From Albula goreensis (lineage: Eukaryota > Chordata > Actinopteri > Albuliformes > Albulidae), in the NCBI GenBank assembly GCA_022829145.1, contig CM040746.1, positions 28,773,832 to 28,837,831 on the forward strand: a DNA stretch of 64,000 bases, read 5' to 3'. The position numbers were made by a program, and so were the translations under genes. This document shows positions 1 to 12,149 of this stretch, piece after piece. The stretch's first letter is position 1. Every line of letters starts with the position of its first letter. The notes beneath the pieces are model-generated. The model was not told the DNA's origin. It saw only the letters and a program-made list of their open reading frames with translations, and ran no database searches.

Positions 1-3000
1 CAGATCATGAACAACAAAGACTGCACTCCCGACACATACTTCATACAGGAGGATGCTGGAGAAATCAGGAACAACCCAAAACGCTCCTGCCAGTTCAACC
101 GCACCATGCTGGGGAATTGTTCTGGCATAAATGATCGCTACTACGGCTACCCGGATGGCCAGCCATGTGTCCTCATCAAACTGAACCGGGTATGACACGG
201 GCCCTGTGAGGCAGGGCAAGAGCTCTTTCACATTTATCATCGAGAAGGAAAGACTCCTCTTGTAATGTCATTTTAAAACAACGGCGTATTGATTATGTTA
301 TTTAAATATGAAAACAGATTTTGAAAATGAGGCACAAAATGTTTTTCTTTCATGGAGCACTGATGGATGACATTTAGGCATTTGCTAGATAACAAGGCAT
401 TTGAAAGACCTGCGCTTCTCATGTGTGTGTCTCTTTCCTTCCACAGGTAATCGGGATGCTGCCAGGAAAGGACGACCAGTCTCCATATGTTACCTGTGGA
501 GCCAAGGTGAGTCATGTTATTATTCATCTGAGCTCAGTGTCCATGGAAGACAATCTATAAAACTCTTCTCTGAAAAAGAAATATTAATTTGTGTTGCAAT
601 TAATTTAATTCTAAATGACAGTTTTCTTAAAACCAGATGTGTTTGAAATCCAACCAAATCATGGCTCTGTGTTATTCTGTAATATTTGCTATGAACCCAG
701 AGGGGTTTCATCTCAACCCATGGTCAGATTATTCAATTGATTGTTCCCATGGAAATAAATCTCATGCCGCACTGGATGGTAATTCTAGTTAACTACACAC
801 CTCTGTTATGACTCTGGGATACAGAAATACAGAGCTGGCCGGAATCTTTCAGTACAGAGATGTGGAAATAACCACTGACATCTGCGACCATTTCAGAAAG
901 CATTAAACATATTTTATTGCGCACATTTTACTGGTTTCAATATTGCCCTCTGTCCTGCAGGTTTGCATTTTCTTACAATAAAACAGATTGTGAGGTAATC
1001 AAACATGTTGTGATATGTAGTGATAAAGTGGAATACAACTTTTATTTGTGAAATTTGGATGCAATTTGAGTCATATGTCATATGGAACACCCTATTTATG
1101 CTGACTACTATGGGAAGACTGCAGAGTACAGATAACTGAGGAATGAATCCATCTACAGTTGTCTTTATTATATGCATGTTGTCAGTGGGCTGCTGTATGG
1201 ACAATACTGACTGTGGAGCAAGTTGACTGTATAGAAAAAGCAGTGTAATATATTTTATGTGGTTTTGTCATTTCATTTTCCTAGATATCTCACTCTTCCA
1301 CAAGAGATCCTCGTCAGTTATATGCAATAGAGATCTGGTGTCTGGTTTCTAGTCCAGCTCATAATTACATCATTGTAAACATTGATAGAATGAGAACGTT
1401 TGTGGTTTGTTTTTCCAAGTGTCCCTCAGTTCCTGGTTGCCCCAAAGGGACTCCAAAAATGGCAACGAACTTCCGAAACTAGAGCTACTGAAACACGGCA
1501 GAATTAGTTTTTTAGTCTATAAATGTTCTATCCTCTCTTTGCTGTCATCATCTTATTATATACTGTAAAATGTCCTTTTGTGCTTTGTACATTCATTTAT
1601 ACATTCTCTCCTGTTCATGTCTGCCTTCTTCCCTCTTTCTGATCTTTTATGCATTTGTCTCTCATCTCTCAATTCCTTTCATTATATTGCTGTCCATTCT
1701 CAGATGTACAAAATTGGCGAGCACTGGGTAAGGAGTACCAGAGGTAGAGAAGCAGTAGTCAGTAGTCCTTGCCAATAGGCTGTCACTTATGAGAAAAATG
1801 ACTTTGTGTTTGTCTATCTGAGAAAAATGTTCACTTTAATTATTTACATTGAAGTAATTCATACATGTTATCCTCCCACAGAAAGAAGACAGCAGCTTGA
1901 TTCATGAGCTTACGTTATTCCCAAAAGGCGGCATGTTTAACCTCATGTATTTCCCATATTATGGCAAGAAAGCCCAGGTATGGTATCTGTTTAACCAGAG
2001 CAACATCACTTTTTATTTATATGCACAGTTTCAAATATTTTGTTTTGAATTCTGAACCTGTAAAAACACATGTACAAATATTGACTGATTTAAGAAAGAA
2101 CCATTACCCACGAGTAGTAGAGCAGAAGCATGCTGCGGGGGTAATGAAATCTGACCAGAGGTTTGCAAGTAGAAATCCCTGGAGGTTCCATAGTCAAAAT
2201 GCATAACCTGAAGTGCCTCTGTGATTATCCAGCTACATGGGTATCCAGCTGGGTACTACACACTGAGCTGTGGAAAGCAAAGACAAACATTCACTATTTT
2301 TATAGTTAATATAAAATCTGTGTAAAAAAAATTTGTTATCCTAAATAAAAAAATCTGCCAAACAAATACAACATGTAACCATGGCTGCTCTATATCTTGC
2401 CTTCTTTTTAGCGGTTTCTTTTCCATAAAAACATGCCCAAAAGGCATTTAAGCAGAACTCTTGAGAAGGCATTAGGATAGTAAATACCATCCCCCAGACC
2501 ACTGTCATCCTATTTGTTTAGGTCATACATATTGGTCACAGTACAGTAAAAAGAAAGAATGTTGATGATTCAGTGTGATCAGCTTTGTGCTCTTATGTTG
2601 CCACAGACAGAGAGCAAGCTTCACTGCCATCTGGACATTCATTACTGTGGACCCTAAGGCAGTATGAATCGGTCATTCATTTCAAAGACATGCAACTGGC
2701 CTTAACACACCAAGGCTATTGTCAAGGAGTTATGCAGATGATATTTGTGGTCTTTCCTCATTGGGTACTCGACTGCAAGTTCTCACCCTCAAATCTCTTT
2801 TTCTCTCATTCTCTCTTTCTCTCTGTCTCTCTACCAGGTGAATTACTCTCAGCCCCTGGTCGCAGTTAAGTTCCTGAACGTCACCTACAATGCTGACATA
2901 AATGTTGAATGCAAGATCAACTCCCTTGCCGTAGCCAGCCCCACAAGTGAGAGAGACAAGTTTGCTGGACGTGTGTCCTTCAAGCTGAGGATCAACAAAA

Positions 3001-3005
3001 ACTAA
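1..3005 (+). CDS. atp1b2: Na+/K+-ATPase beta-2 subunit (3' part)
   Basis: Encodes the extracellular C-terminal part of the glycosylated beta subunit that chaperones the Na+/K+-ATPase alpha subunit to the plasma membrane; ATP1B2 (AMOG) is also a glial adhesion protein. Coding exons: 1-189 (open at the window edge), 447-506, 1882-1977 and 2838-3005, all joined in phase 0 with GT/AG borders. Seen: PKRSCQFNRTMLGNCSG, YGYPDGQPCVLIKLNR, MYFPYYGKKAQ, VNYSQPLVAVKFLNVT and the end KFAGRVSFKLRINKN. All six cysteines expected to form the three beta-subunit disulfides are present (DCTPD/SCQF, NCSG/PCVL, TCGAK/ECKIN), as are N-glycosylation sequons NRT, NCS, NYS and NVT. The C-terminal RDKFAGRV.FKLRINK matches human ATP1B2 better than ATP1B1 or ATP1B3. 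The cytoplasmic tail and membrane segment lie upstream of the window. Family is certain; paralogue assignment is from memory. Confidence 0.9.
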
Positions 3006-3660
3006 ACCACCACCAGCCCCTGCTCCTTCCTGTGCTCTCACAGGCAAATACACACATTAATTCACATATCCATATCATGTACCAGCATTAGCACCCTATC
3101 CTGGTAAGCTGGCACAGTTTATTTGTTTCACCAGACTTACTGAGCTTAATTGTTGTTTAGAGAAGGCGTGAAATTGTTTATAATTTTAATGTTCTGAGGA
3201 TTCTGGATAGTATAGCTAATATTGCTCTGCACTCCATCCCTTTGTCAGAACAGCACTGCTTCTGTCTTCCGTCATGTACATATCACTGATGATCACTGGG
3301 AGAGGTGCTGATGTCACCACTGTGACTTGGTGGTGGGCAGACACCTCTGATCCAATCTATAGTAGAATCCTCTGGAACCTTGGCCTTCCTCAATCCACGT
3401 AAAAAACTTTGCAGCAATCCAGCCCTTTATCAATTGACCTTACAGTATGTTACCTTTAATTTATATATGAGCACGCAAGGGCGACAAATCAAATTTTCTT
3501 AGGAAAGAAAAGGGTGCCAGTTCTGAGTATATGTTGACATGTGATTCTGTGTGTACTGTTTGGGACTTAGGTATAATCTTTTGTACAGCAGTTTGATGTA
3601 GTCCATTTATATGCATGACTGGCTAGAGAATATATACTATGTGTGTGCGTGTGTGTGCGT

Positions 3661-3696
3661 ACGTGTGTGTATATATGTACATATATACACACACGT
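3661..3696. repeat. Perfect 36-bp palindrome
   Basis: The left 18 bases (acgtgtgtgtatatatgt) are the exact reverse complement of the right 18. It is built from GT, AT and AC alternations and lies about 650 bp past the atp1b2 stop, so it could form a hairpin in the 3'UTR or a cruciform in DNA. Confidence 0.85.
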
Positions 3697-4280
3697 GATT
3701 TTAACATTTCAGTGGATTGATCAGCTAAGACTTAGGTCAGTTTTGCTTCCTTGCTGCTACCCCCTCTGCCATCACATTTACTGTTGCACATACAAACTAC
3801 ATTTACATGAGATATGGTTTCTATATTATGTATTTTGTTCCATCACAACAATTTTAAATGATAAAGGAAGTGTTTAGGTGGTTGCATACTGTACTGCTGT
3901 CAATGAACATGACCTAAACTACTTTAAATGGAAATCAAATTTAAATGTCCCTTAATACCCATATAACTCACAACTGTGTAAAAATAATCAGCAAACAAAT
4001 GTAGAGTCCTGCTAGTATTACTTCATAGGTGGAGATAGTATATCATAGACTTGGATTTTACAGGCAAGGGACAACAGATTTTTAAATTGTGCTTGATTCT
4101 GATGGTCATCCTTGTAGTAGTGGTTTTGGCCCTTAAATTCCTCAATGGCCCCTGGTATATTTCTACGAGTTGCTGGGTTTTCATTTCACCCCCAAACTAA
4201 AAGGACATGTTTAAGTTCTGCTTTGAGGAATTGGATCTAAGAGTGCTAATTACTTTACCTTTGTTGAGCATGCATGTTCA

Positions 4281-4288
4281 AACACACG

Positions 4289-4321
<33 letters not shown>
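4281..4321. repeat. CA microsatellite
   Basis: Imperfect run of CA dinucleotides (cacgca, cataca, then pure CA), followed by an AAAC-rich stretch; within the presumed atp1b2 3'UTR. Confidence 0.9.
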
Positions 4322-7300
4322 CCAAACACAATACAAACAAACAAACATTGGTTAATATGTATGTAAACTGCATCCATTTGTCACGTGTCAGGTATGTAAT
4401 AACATGTATTTTATCATGATATATTTTGTATTGATTTGCACTGGACTTGCACTTAATACTTCATGCTTTATATGCAATCAATACTTCATTCATTCTATAC
4501 ATTCTATTAACACCGTACCTCTTTGGTGAAAAATTATCATATTATTGCATTCATCTGTATTTCTAAGTTCCACCCTGGAGCTTTGATTCTGTAATATTCC
4601 CCTGGCTATCAACATCACAGCTGGTGGAACATGCTTTATCCATGTCTAAGAGACATGTTTACCTCTTTTGGAAAACACCTACATTGACGGAACACATGAT
4701 CAACTATAGTAACTGCAGTGGGGGCATCCTGAATGGTGGGTGTCATTGTTATTCAAGTGGTAAAATGAAGCAACTGACCAGTATTACTCTGTCAGTATCT
4801 TTGTGATGTTGTTGCAACATTTCGCCTCAAAACAGCTCCTAATAGAAACGAGGGACTATTCTCTGAGCTACAGTTCCACTGAGCCACACTGACGTGTAGT
4901 CATTCACTTCCCTTTCCATGTTGCCCACGCCAGGTCTCACGACTGGAACGCAGAGTGACGTAATGTTGGCCTGACTGCTGTGCATGGATTGTCATTCTGT
5001 GTTAGTGTTTGCTTGTTTTTCATGCTTGGGTGGGTGTTTGGGCTGCCGCGCATCGTCTAGGAAGATCTTAAATTGCTCACCTTGGTTCAACCCCTCAGGT
5101 GCCATCCATTCATTCACACTCTGCTTCAGTGGGTGCTTTTCACTCTTCTGGTACTTTACCATGAGGGATTGGCCTCCATTCTAACATTTTAATGCAATAT
5201 AATACAACAATATTAATTGCAGTCTTGGTAGAGACAAATGATGGGCTATATAAGGATACATTTCTTTTTAATCTTTCAATATGGTCTCTTAATCAGTGAC
5301 TCTTGCCTCACCTTTTCACGTTAAGTTTTTCTTCATCATTTTCTTTTCCCTGTCTCCCATTCTCTCTTTCTCTTTCTCTCCCACCTCCTCTCCCTCAGCT
5401 CCTTCTTTCTCTGCCTCTTTCTCACCCTCTTGATGCAGCTGATGGAGTCAGAATCTGGGCTTCATTTCAATATGCACTCCATCATTTCCTTTAGCGCTCC
5501 ATATCTTTCTGTTTATCTTTCTGTGTCTTCTCATTCCCCTACCTTCTGTCATTCATCCATGCCCTTGCTTGTTCTGCTCTTGCTCCAGTCCCTCATGAGC
5601 ACGATCTATGTTACTCACAATGGATCAATTGCTAACCTCTCCAGACACAGCCGATATATTTTAGTGAATTTCGATCATAGTATATATATATCTGTGTTGA
5701 TTCGTGTGCATGCTGGGGTGACACTTTACTGTATACACTACATTCCCCTCAACCAAAGACCCTTTGCATGCCACATCACTGTTTACTAACCCGTCTGCCC
5801 AACCTTCCTGAACTGGGACCACAGATCATTGGGGGATCAATACAGGTGCGGGTGGATGATCTTTCATTATTGTGGCTTGTTTCCCATGACTCCTATATTT
5901 ATTATATGGATGGCCAATGGAAATGCTTTTATTTGTTTTTATTTATCTACTTCCTTAATCGTTTACCTATGTATTTATTTGTGTGGATTTATTTTTATAA
6001 AAATCCTTATTGAATTTGGTTTTGTGTTTATGTCACACATTTTTGTATTGAGTTCTACTTTATTTGAAGTGTAAATTTTAATTCTGTGTCAGAAATTGTG
6101 TGATTCTTCTAAAGAAATGTATCATTTTCTGCTCAGAAATCTTCTGAACTCTTATCTTGCATTAACTTTTATCATGCCCCTAAAAATTATATTGTTTCTG
6201 CTGTTTAATGTGCTATTGGAACGCAGCTTGAAAAACTGTGTCCCTCCTGAAAACAGAAAAGGGAAACTTGATGACTTGACTGACTGCTATACAGTTTAGG
6301 TAAATATATTCTTCATTTCGCTTTACAACTATTTCTGTGTGCAGCTATATAGATACCGTTTGATCGGCATCCCATAGTCATATTAACAGAGAAGACATGT
6401 GGAGTATGAACTTTATTATAGCTACGCAAAACACTGAAAAAAGCCCTGTGTTTGCTGGTGGGTAGATTTAATTTTCCCCACGTTCTGCCTGCTCCCACCA
6501 CCACCCCTAAAAAGAGGCTTCTCATACCATCATTATCATAATAATGCCATCCTCTCATTAAGCACTGATTGGTGCTCCATCATATCAGGCAAACGTGAAG
6601 GCCTGTTTGCTTTTTAATGAAATATCCCTTTACTGGAAAATAATTCTGGCATCTTGCTAACTGTAACAAATCCACACAGAAAATATTATATTCCCCCCCA
6701 CCGCCCCTTGAGTTGCACAGAATGTGACATGGCAAAAGTCACACTAGCCTGAAATTCTACAGTTGTATCTTTTAGAGTTAATATCGTATTAAGTATATTT
6801 ACTGATTTTCTGATACATTAATTTAATTTTGTTGTAATGACCTGGAGATGTCTCCTAAAGCAATATTTATAAATATATATATATATATTTCTTGTGTGGC
6901 TGTACATATATATTTTCTCCTTGGGTTGGCTATTTCAAAGACAGTGTAAAAGAAATTACTGAGTGAGCGAAAGAGAAGAATGGGATGTGTAAAAATCTAT
7001 ATATAAAAATATTGGAATTCTGCCAATGCATAGTTTAAAGATTAAAAACAAGGATGACTGGATAAAATGGTTTTTCAAACAAAGAGATCTAGCATTTTTT
7101 ACTCTTATTTTATTTTTAAGAGAAAATAATTCAATAGCTATGGATTGTAGTAGTTACTGTAGATAGATGTGCTGATATGCTAGCTATGTGTCAGCCAGTT
7201 ATGTCTAACTGATGATGCATCTAAATACTTGAAGGGTGAACATCTATCAAGTACATTTGAATGATGCAGAAATTTTTGTCCTTTTCTTTTGATTTTCTTT

Positions 7301-7551
7301 CTTAGCATTCTTTTCTTTGTTTTTCACTCTTTTACAGTCATGCTGTGCTTGTTGTGTTGTTCTGCTTTTGTAACTTTTACCTCACCATTCTGTTGAGTGC
7401 CCCACTTTCCCCAGGTTGCATTAACACAGCATTTGTCAAAATAATAAGCAATTGGCTTCTCACTACAATGCTCATCATGTCTTATCAATCTATTTGTATT
7501 GTTTACCGAAAAAAAGAATGTTTACATTGTATAGAACAATCCTTACAATTC

Positions 7552-7557
7552 AATAAA
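7552..7557 (+). terminator. atp1b2: Possible polyadenylation signal 1
   Basis: AATAAA in an A/T-rich context 4.5 kb past the atp1b2 stop. It may be a proximal alternative to the signal 317 bp downstream. Confidence 0.4.
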
Positions 7558-7868
7558 ATGTTTTTGAACATATGGCTACTTTAAAAAAATCTGCAAAGCT
7601 ATTACTCTCAATACCGGACAGATTAACATTTGAAAAGACAAAAACTGCACATATTGTATGTCTTTGATTTTGAAGAGTATTTAAAGATAGAAATGATTTT
7701 TATTTTTTTTAAAGGTCGTGGGAAATGTGTTTAGCAAACAAGTTCTTTATCTCCTCCTGTATAGCTGGCTGTTGATTTCATTTGTTATTTTTGATGCTGG
7801 TTTTTTTTTGCCATCATTGTACTTTTATTTTTGTTCATTTTCATTGTAAAAACAATACTAGAGAAACC

Positions 7869-7874
7869 AATAAA
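7869..7874 (+). terminator. atp1b2: Possible polyadenylation signal 2
   Basis: AATAAA within ccaataaaattatg, followed about 25 bp on by a TTTGGTG stretch as expected for a downstream GU-rich element. Likely distal end of atp1b2. Confidence 0.45.
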
Positions 7875-7890
7875 ATTATGATTAAAGAAA

Positions 7891-9090
7891 GCCTTTGGTG
7901 AATTCATTTATGCATTTGCATTTTCATAATTCAAATGTTATTTATTTATTTTAAATTACCACATTCTTGATACAAAAGGGTATCAAGACAGCAGTGACTC
8001 ATGGTAACATCATTTTTTTAGTTTTATAAGTCTTATTCCATGATATGCATAGATATAGTTTTCATTTTTAGGTACATTTCAAATACATATTTCATAAAAG
8101 CACATTGCTATGAACAGCCACAAATGTGGAGACTCATTCCACACATACAAAGCAGAGGTCTGTCAGGGTATCATGTGGAAGAGCCCTCATAAATCACTGA
8201 ACACACAAACCAAATAAATGTACAGTGAACAGACATCTTTTTTTTACCAAGATACCCTGTATTTAAGCCCTTTTTCAAGTGTGTCAACATTTAAAAAAAA
8301 AAAAACAAAAGTGTCAAATGTCCAAAAGTGAGTAACATTATGATTGTTTTTATTCAGATTCATGTAAGTGCAACAGATTTGCTTGCAAAACTACAATTAG
8401 ACATCAAATTGAGGAGGATTCAGCTGAGAATGTGTCAGTCCCCCATTTCTCTCACATAGTGCCTTTCATATTTGTTGTCAAATTTGGCATATAGCTGGTT
8501 TCTGCATCCACAGACACCTGGGCCAACCAGGAGTGGGCACTAGAAAGCGATGAGGCAAACAAACTTAGGTGGCTTACCCCATGTCTTTCCCTATCCATTT
8601 GTTGCCTCATCAATGTGCATGAGTCAAACATCCAGTCAAAAGTTTCATGTCTGCTTCCCAAATATATGTCTTCCTGCATACGCTACCCAAAGGCCTTGCA
8701 ACTTGTATTTTCAGTAAACATGTATTTTGGAAAAGATTGTTAGTATCCCAAGTTGTATAGATCTGCCAGCAGTTCAAGTTGCACTAATATTACTAATGCT
8801 TGTGTAATGCCACTCCCAGCATCTTTTCATCTGTTATGTTTTTACTGGGGTCTATTAAGACATTCTTTTAATTATTTAAAAGGAACTCATGTTTTATTGA
8901 GCTTCATGAGCAGGACAACAGGTAACCATTGCTGTCTGACAACTCATGTGTGAACAGCTGTGCTCCGGTTTCAGACTTACTATTGTTGCAGAATTGGTAT
9001 CAGGATGGTTTCTTTCAGTGCCCTCAATAATGCTTGGGATAAGGCCACAATTTTTTTGTGATTTGGCGCTCTTCTCCACATTAAATTAGT
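7891..9090. other. Intergenic, no gene seen
   Basis: AT-rich spacer between the presumed end of atp1b2 and a LINE fragment. The 75-codon minus frame at 8452-8679 has no domain, no convincing splice sites and no relative that I recognise. Confidence 0.6.
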
Positions 9091-9094
9091 TTTG

Positions 9095-9781
9095 TAATCA
9101 TTACATTACATTACATTACATTACATTACAGGCATTTAGCAGATGCTCTAAATCCAGAGCGACTTACAACGCAAAATGCATTTTTTTTTTCAGGACAAGG
9201 GTGTTAAAGTGCTAGGGGGCATAAAATTCTCAAGTGCCAGAAGGGTTAGCATGGACTAAACCCTGTGAATGACCTGTTGAAGAAACAAAATGAAAAACCA
9301 TTAGTAATATCAACAACAATCCTAAGCCAACATAATTAGGTAGCTACAAGTGAAACTATGGCTAAATAGGGGAGCTAGGGAGGAAAGGAGAGTAATGCAG
9401 GGTAATGCAGGCACGCAGAGGAGGAAGCACCAGGTACACTGAAGACACACACCGGAGTGAACAGAAAGGCATGTAGGGTCTCATGATCTCTTGAAGATAG
9501 GATGGGGCTGTCCCCTTGACAGCCTGGAAGGCAAGCACCATTATTTTGAATCTGATGTGTGCCGAGACAGGTGGCCAGTGGAGGTTGGCAAGGAGTCGAG
9601 TTATGTGGTAGTGTCTGGAAAAGTTGAAGACCAGACGAGCAGCAGCATTCTGGATCAGCTCCAAGGGTCTGATGGTGGATGCTGAAAGGCCAGCAAGGAG
9701 GGAGTTGCAGTAGTCCAGGAGGAAGAGTACCATCGATTGGACTAGCAGCTGTGTGGAGTAGGTGGTGAGAAAACAATTCAA
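9095..9781 (-). mobile_element. L2-clade LINE, 3' end with tail
   Basis: Read on the minus strand, 9781-9362 encodes the C-terminal end of a non-LTR reverse transcriptase: LLDYCNSLLAGLSAS, LELIQNAAARLVFNF, LHWPPVSAHIRFKIMVLAF and a KGTAPSYLQ-like run, all typical of fish L2/Maui-type LINE ORF2. Downstream on the same strand comes a 3' region ending, at about 9170-9095, in a version of the teleost tail (GTAAGTCGCTCTGGAT...GCATCTGCTAAATGCCTGTAATG) and a run of TGTAA pentamers. The rest of ORF2 is absent, so this is a 5'-truncated copy, the usual product of target-primed insertion. Confidence 0.85.
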
Positions 9782-9799
9782 ATGTGGTTAAAGATTAGA

Positions 9800-10770
9800 T
9801 TCATAATCTTTATTCATTTTGGTTTCACTCTGAAGAAATTTCAGCACTTTTTGCACATAGCCTTATCTCCATTTCAGTGAACCATAATGTTTGGGACAAA
9901 TTCCTTCTCATCGGTCACTAATTAGTTAAGTGTTTTCAATTGCTTCCTTATTGCAGGTATAAGCCTTCAGTATCTAGTCTTGATTCTAGGCTTTTCATTT
10001 CCTTCGGAGTCAGTTATTGGTGTTCGTCAACATGACAACCAGAGTTGTGTCAATGAAAATCAAGGAATCCTTCATAAGGCTGAGAAATATGGGAAAAAAC
10101 TGTCGAAGACACAATCCAAACCATTGGCTCACTGCTAAGAACATCATGAAGAAGAAAAAAGAATTTAAGAATCACTTTTCAGGAGGAAGATATGGAAGTG
10201 TCAGTGACTACTGTCTGCAGAGGACCTCACAAACAACACTAAAGAGGCAAGATGCAAACCACTAGTTAGCCACAGAAACAGGATGGTCAGGTTACAATTT
10301 GCCAAGAAGTACCTAAAAGAGCCTTCAGAGCTCTGTATCAAGATCTTGTGGATCTGTCCAATGCATTTGTGCCTCCAAATGCATTGGACAGCACTTCATC
10401 CAACAGTAAGACAATTATCCCAAACATACTGCTGAAGCAACAAAGAAGTCATTCAAAGCCAAAACAGGAAAATTCCTGACTGGCCAAGTCAGTCACCCAG
10501 TCTTAATCCAACTGAAAATTCATGTCATATGCTGAAGAGAAAAATAAGACAACTATCGCCCAAAGCAAGCAGGAGCTGAACATGGCTGCAGTACAGGTGT
10601 GGAAAAAAAGAAAAAATGTGTTTCTGTCCAAAACATTATGGAGGGCAATGTACATTACTGGAAAGTTCTATCACTCAAAATTTCACAAACTACAAGGGAC
10701 CAGAAAACTTTTTTGTTTCCCTAAACAATTACCTATCTATTAACTTAGCATGTTTGTCATTTCATTTAAA
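9800..10770 (+). mobile_element. Decayed Tc1/mariner-like DNA transposon
   Basis: Plus-strand remnants of a Tc1-like transposase are spread over several frames. A motif like DNYPKHTAEATKKSF occurs near 10411-10455, followed by GACTGGCCAAGTCAGTCACCC near 10480, the equivalent of the family's DWPSQSPDLNP block just ahead of the catalytic Glu, then AATCCAACTGAAAA (NPTEN-like). Near the left end ATGTTTGGGACAAAT resembles the inner terminal repeat of fish Tc1-like elements. Frames are interrupted by indels and stops (for example between the DNYPKH and the DWPSQ blocks) and part of the N-terminal region is lost, so it is inactive. I could not define the right terminal repeat. Confidence 0.75.
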
Positions 10771-11520
10771 ATTAACTTAAAGCACACAAAACATCTTACT
10801 AAACAGGACTTTCAGAACTAGCATGGACTGTATTTCTCTGAGATAACGAATGCAGACAAACTGCAGAAAGAAAAAAAGAAGATGATGGCACCACAAACGA
10901 AGCAGGCGAGCACTCTATCTGCACTCTCTCACGTTTATGTTGGGCTACACTGATGAGACAGGGCATTCCAAATCTAGCATACAGATAATATCATGGCAAA
11001 ATAAATTATATAAATGAAGTAATTTTAGAATTTACTCATCATTATCCTGTACATTCACCCTGCCATCACTCTAAAAATCTATGACAGTGGCGATGTTTCA
11101 TAGCTGTGAGGTCTTACAGTCTGGGAGGGGCTTATGGTCTCAGAAAAGCTCTCAAAAAGCATTTTCCCTGAACAAAAGACAGAATGTTTTCACACAAAGG
11201 GATTGGCACAGTTACCCTCACCTGACCATGACAACACAGACAAGAGCTTTGAGTCAAGCTGGGCAGGTATCAGCAGAGTAGAACACATTCTTCTATATTT
11301 GCTCCTCAGGTCTGAATATAGACACATCTGTGGTGCCATAACAGACAGTCCTGCAGGCAGAGGCACGGGGGGCAGATCCGTTCCCTAAGAAAGGATGTGG
11401 ATGCCCTGTCGCACTGTGCTTGCTGGCACCTGCGAGGAGGAAAGTCTGTGTGACTGCCAGAGTGTGCAGCTTTGCTCTGTCAGTGACAGTAAGTATTGTG
11501 CTGAGGCCTGGCATGGCACC

Positions 11521-11562
11521 AGAGGGAGAGAGAGAGAGAGAGCGAGAGAGAGAGAGAGAGAA
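11521..11562. repeat. GA microsatellite
   Basis: Interrupted (GA)n tract, about 40 bp. Confidence 0.9.
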
Positions 11563-12068
11563 TCTTCAGCACAGTGATATAACCATATTGGAGATATTAA
11601 TTTATGTAAGAGTCAAAACCTCATAATAATTAATAACAGCACTCATTACACATAGTGGCATTACATTATTATTACATTACAGTACTGTGTTGTAATAAGG
11701 TGACCTTCATGTTTTAATGATATGTTTGACAGATACATGGGACATCATATGTTTTAAATCTGTTGTACACTGGACATAGAAAAATGTATCCATACCAAAC
11801 AGCTTTCGTTGCTGTGCTTTCTGACTGGAAAGGTAAGAAAGAGAGAGAGAAACAGGCCAGAATGAGAGAATAAGAGGAGTGTGTCAGGTGTACGCACTCT
11901 GTGTTCTATATTAATCCCAACAGAGTAATCTCATTCACTATAATCCAGCTCAGCATCCATATAACCCACTCTTCCCCTTCTCCCTTCTCTCCCTCTCTGC
12001 CCTTCTGTGTGCTCAGTATATGAATGCATGATAGAGGCACTTCCTTTAGGACTCATTAATGATAAAAC

Positions 12069-12149
12069 AGTAACAGTAGAGTGGTAACAGTAGTGGCAGT
12101 AGCAGTAGTAGTAGTAGTAAAGATAATAGTGATAGTAGTAATAGTAGTA
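12069..12149. repeat. TAG/GTA trinucleotide repeat
   Basis: Degenerate (GTA)n tract with about eight pure units in its middle and interrupted units on each side. Confidence 0.85.

Larger units (their letters stand above)
3006..7890 (+). other. atp1b2: Probable long 3'UTR of atp1b2
   Basis: AT-rich sequence after the stop with no coding evidence. The short open frames here have no recognisable domains and no splice partners. It holds a perfect 36-bp palindrome, a CA microsatellite, and two AATAAA signals near 7.55 and 7.87 kb. The extent of the UTR is inferred from these signals only. Confidence 0.5.

Noticed and set aside
1706-1729. A short in-frame stretch (MYKIGEHW, reached through an AG) as an extra atp1b2 exon
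   Set aside because: The exons at 447-506 and 1882-1977 already join in phase 0 at the family's usual place (TCGAK then KEDSS), and ATP1B2 has no segment there.
11395-11577. Cys-rich frame followed by a GTAAGT donor, looking like an exon
   Set aside because: Only one border is good, there is no partner exon in phase nearby and it runs into a GA microsatellite.
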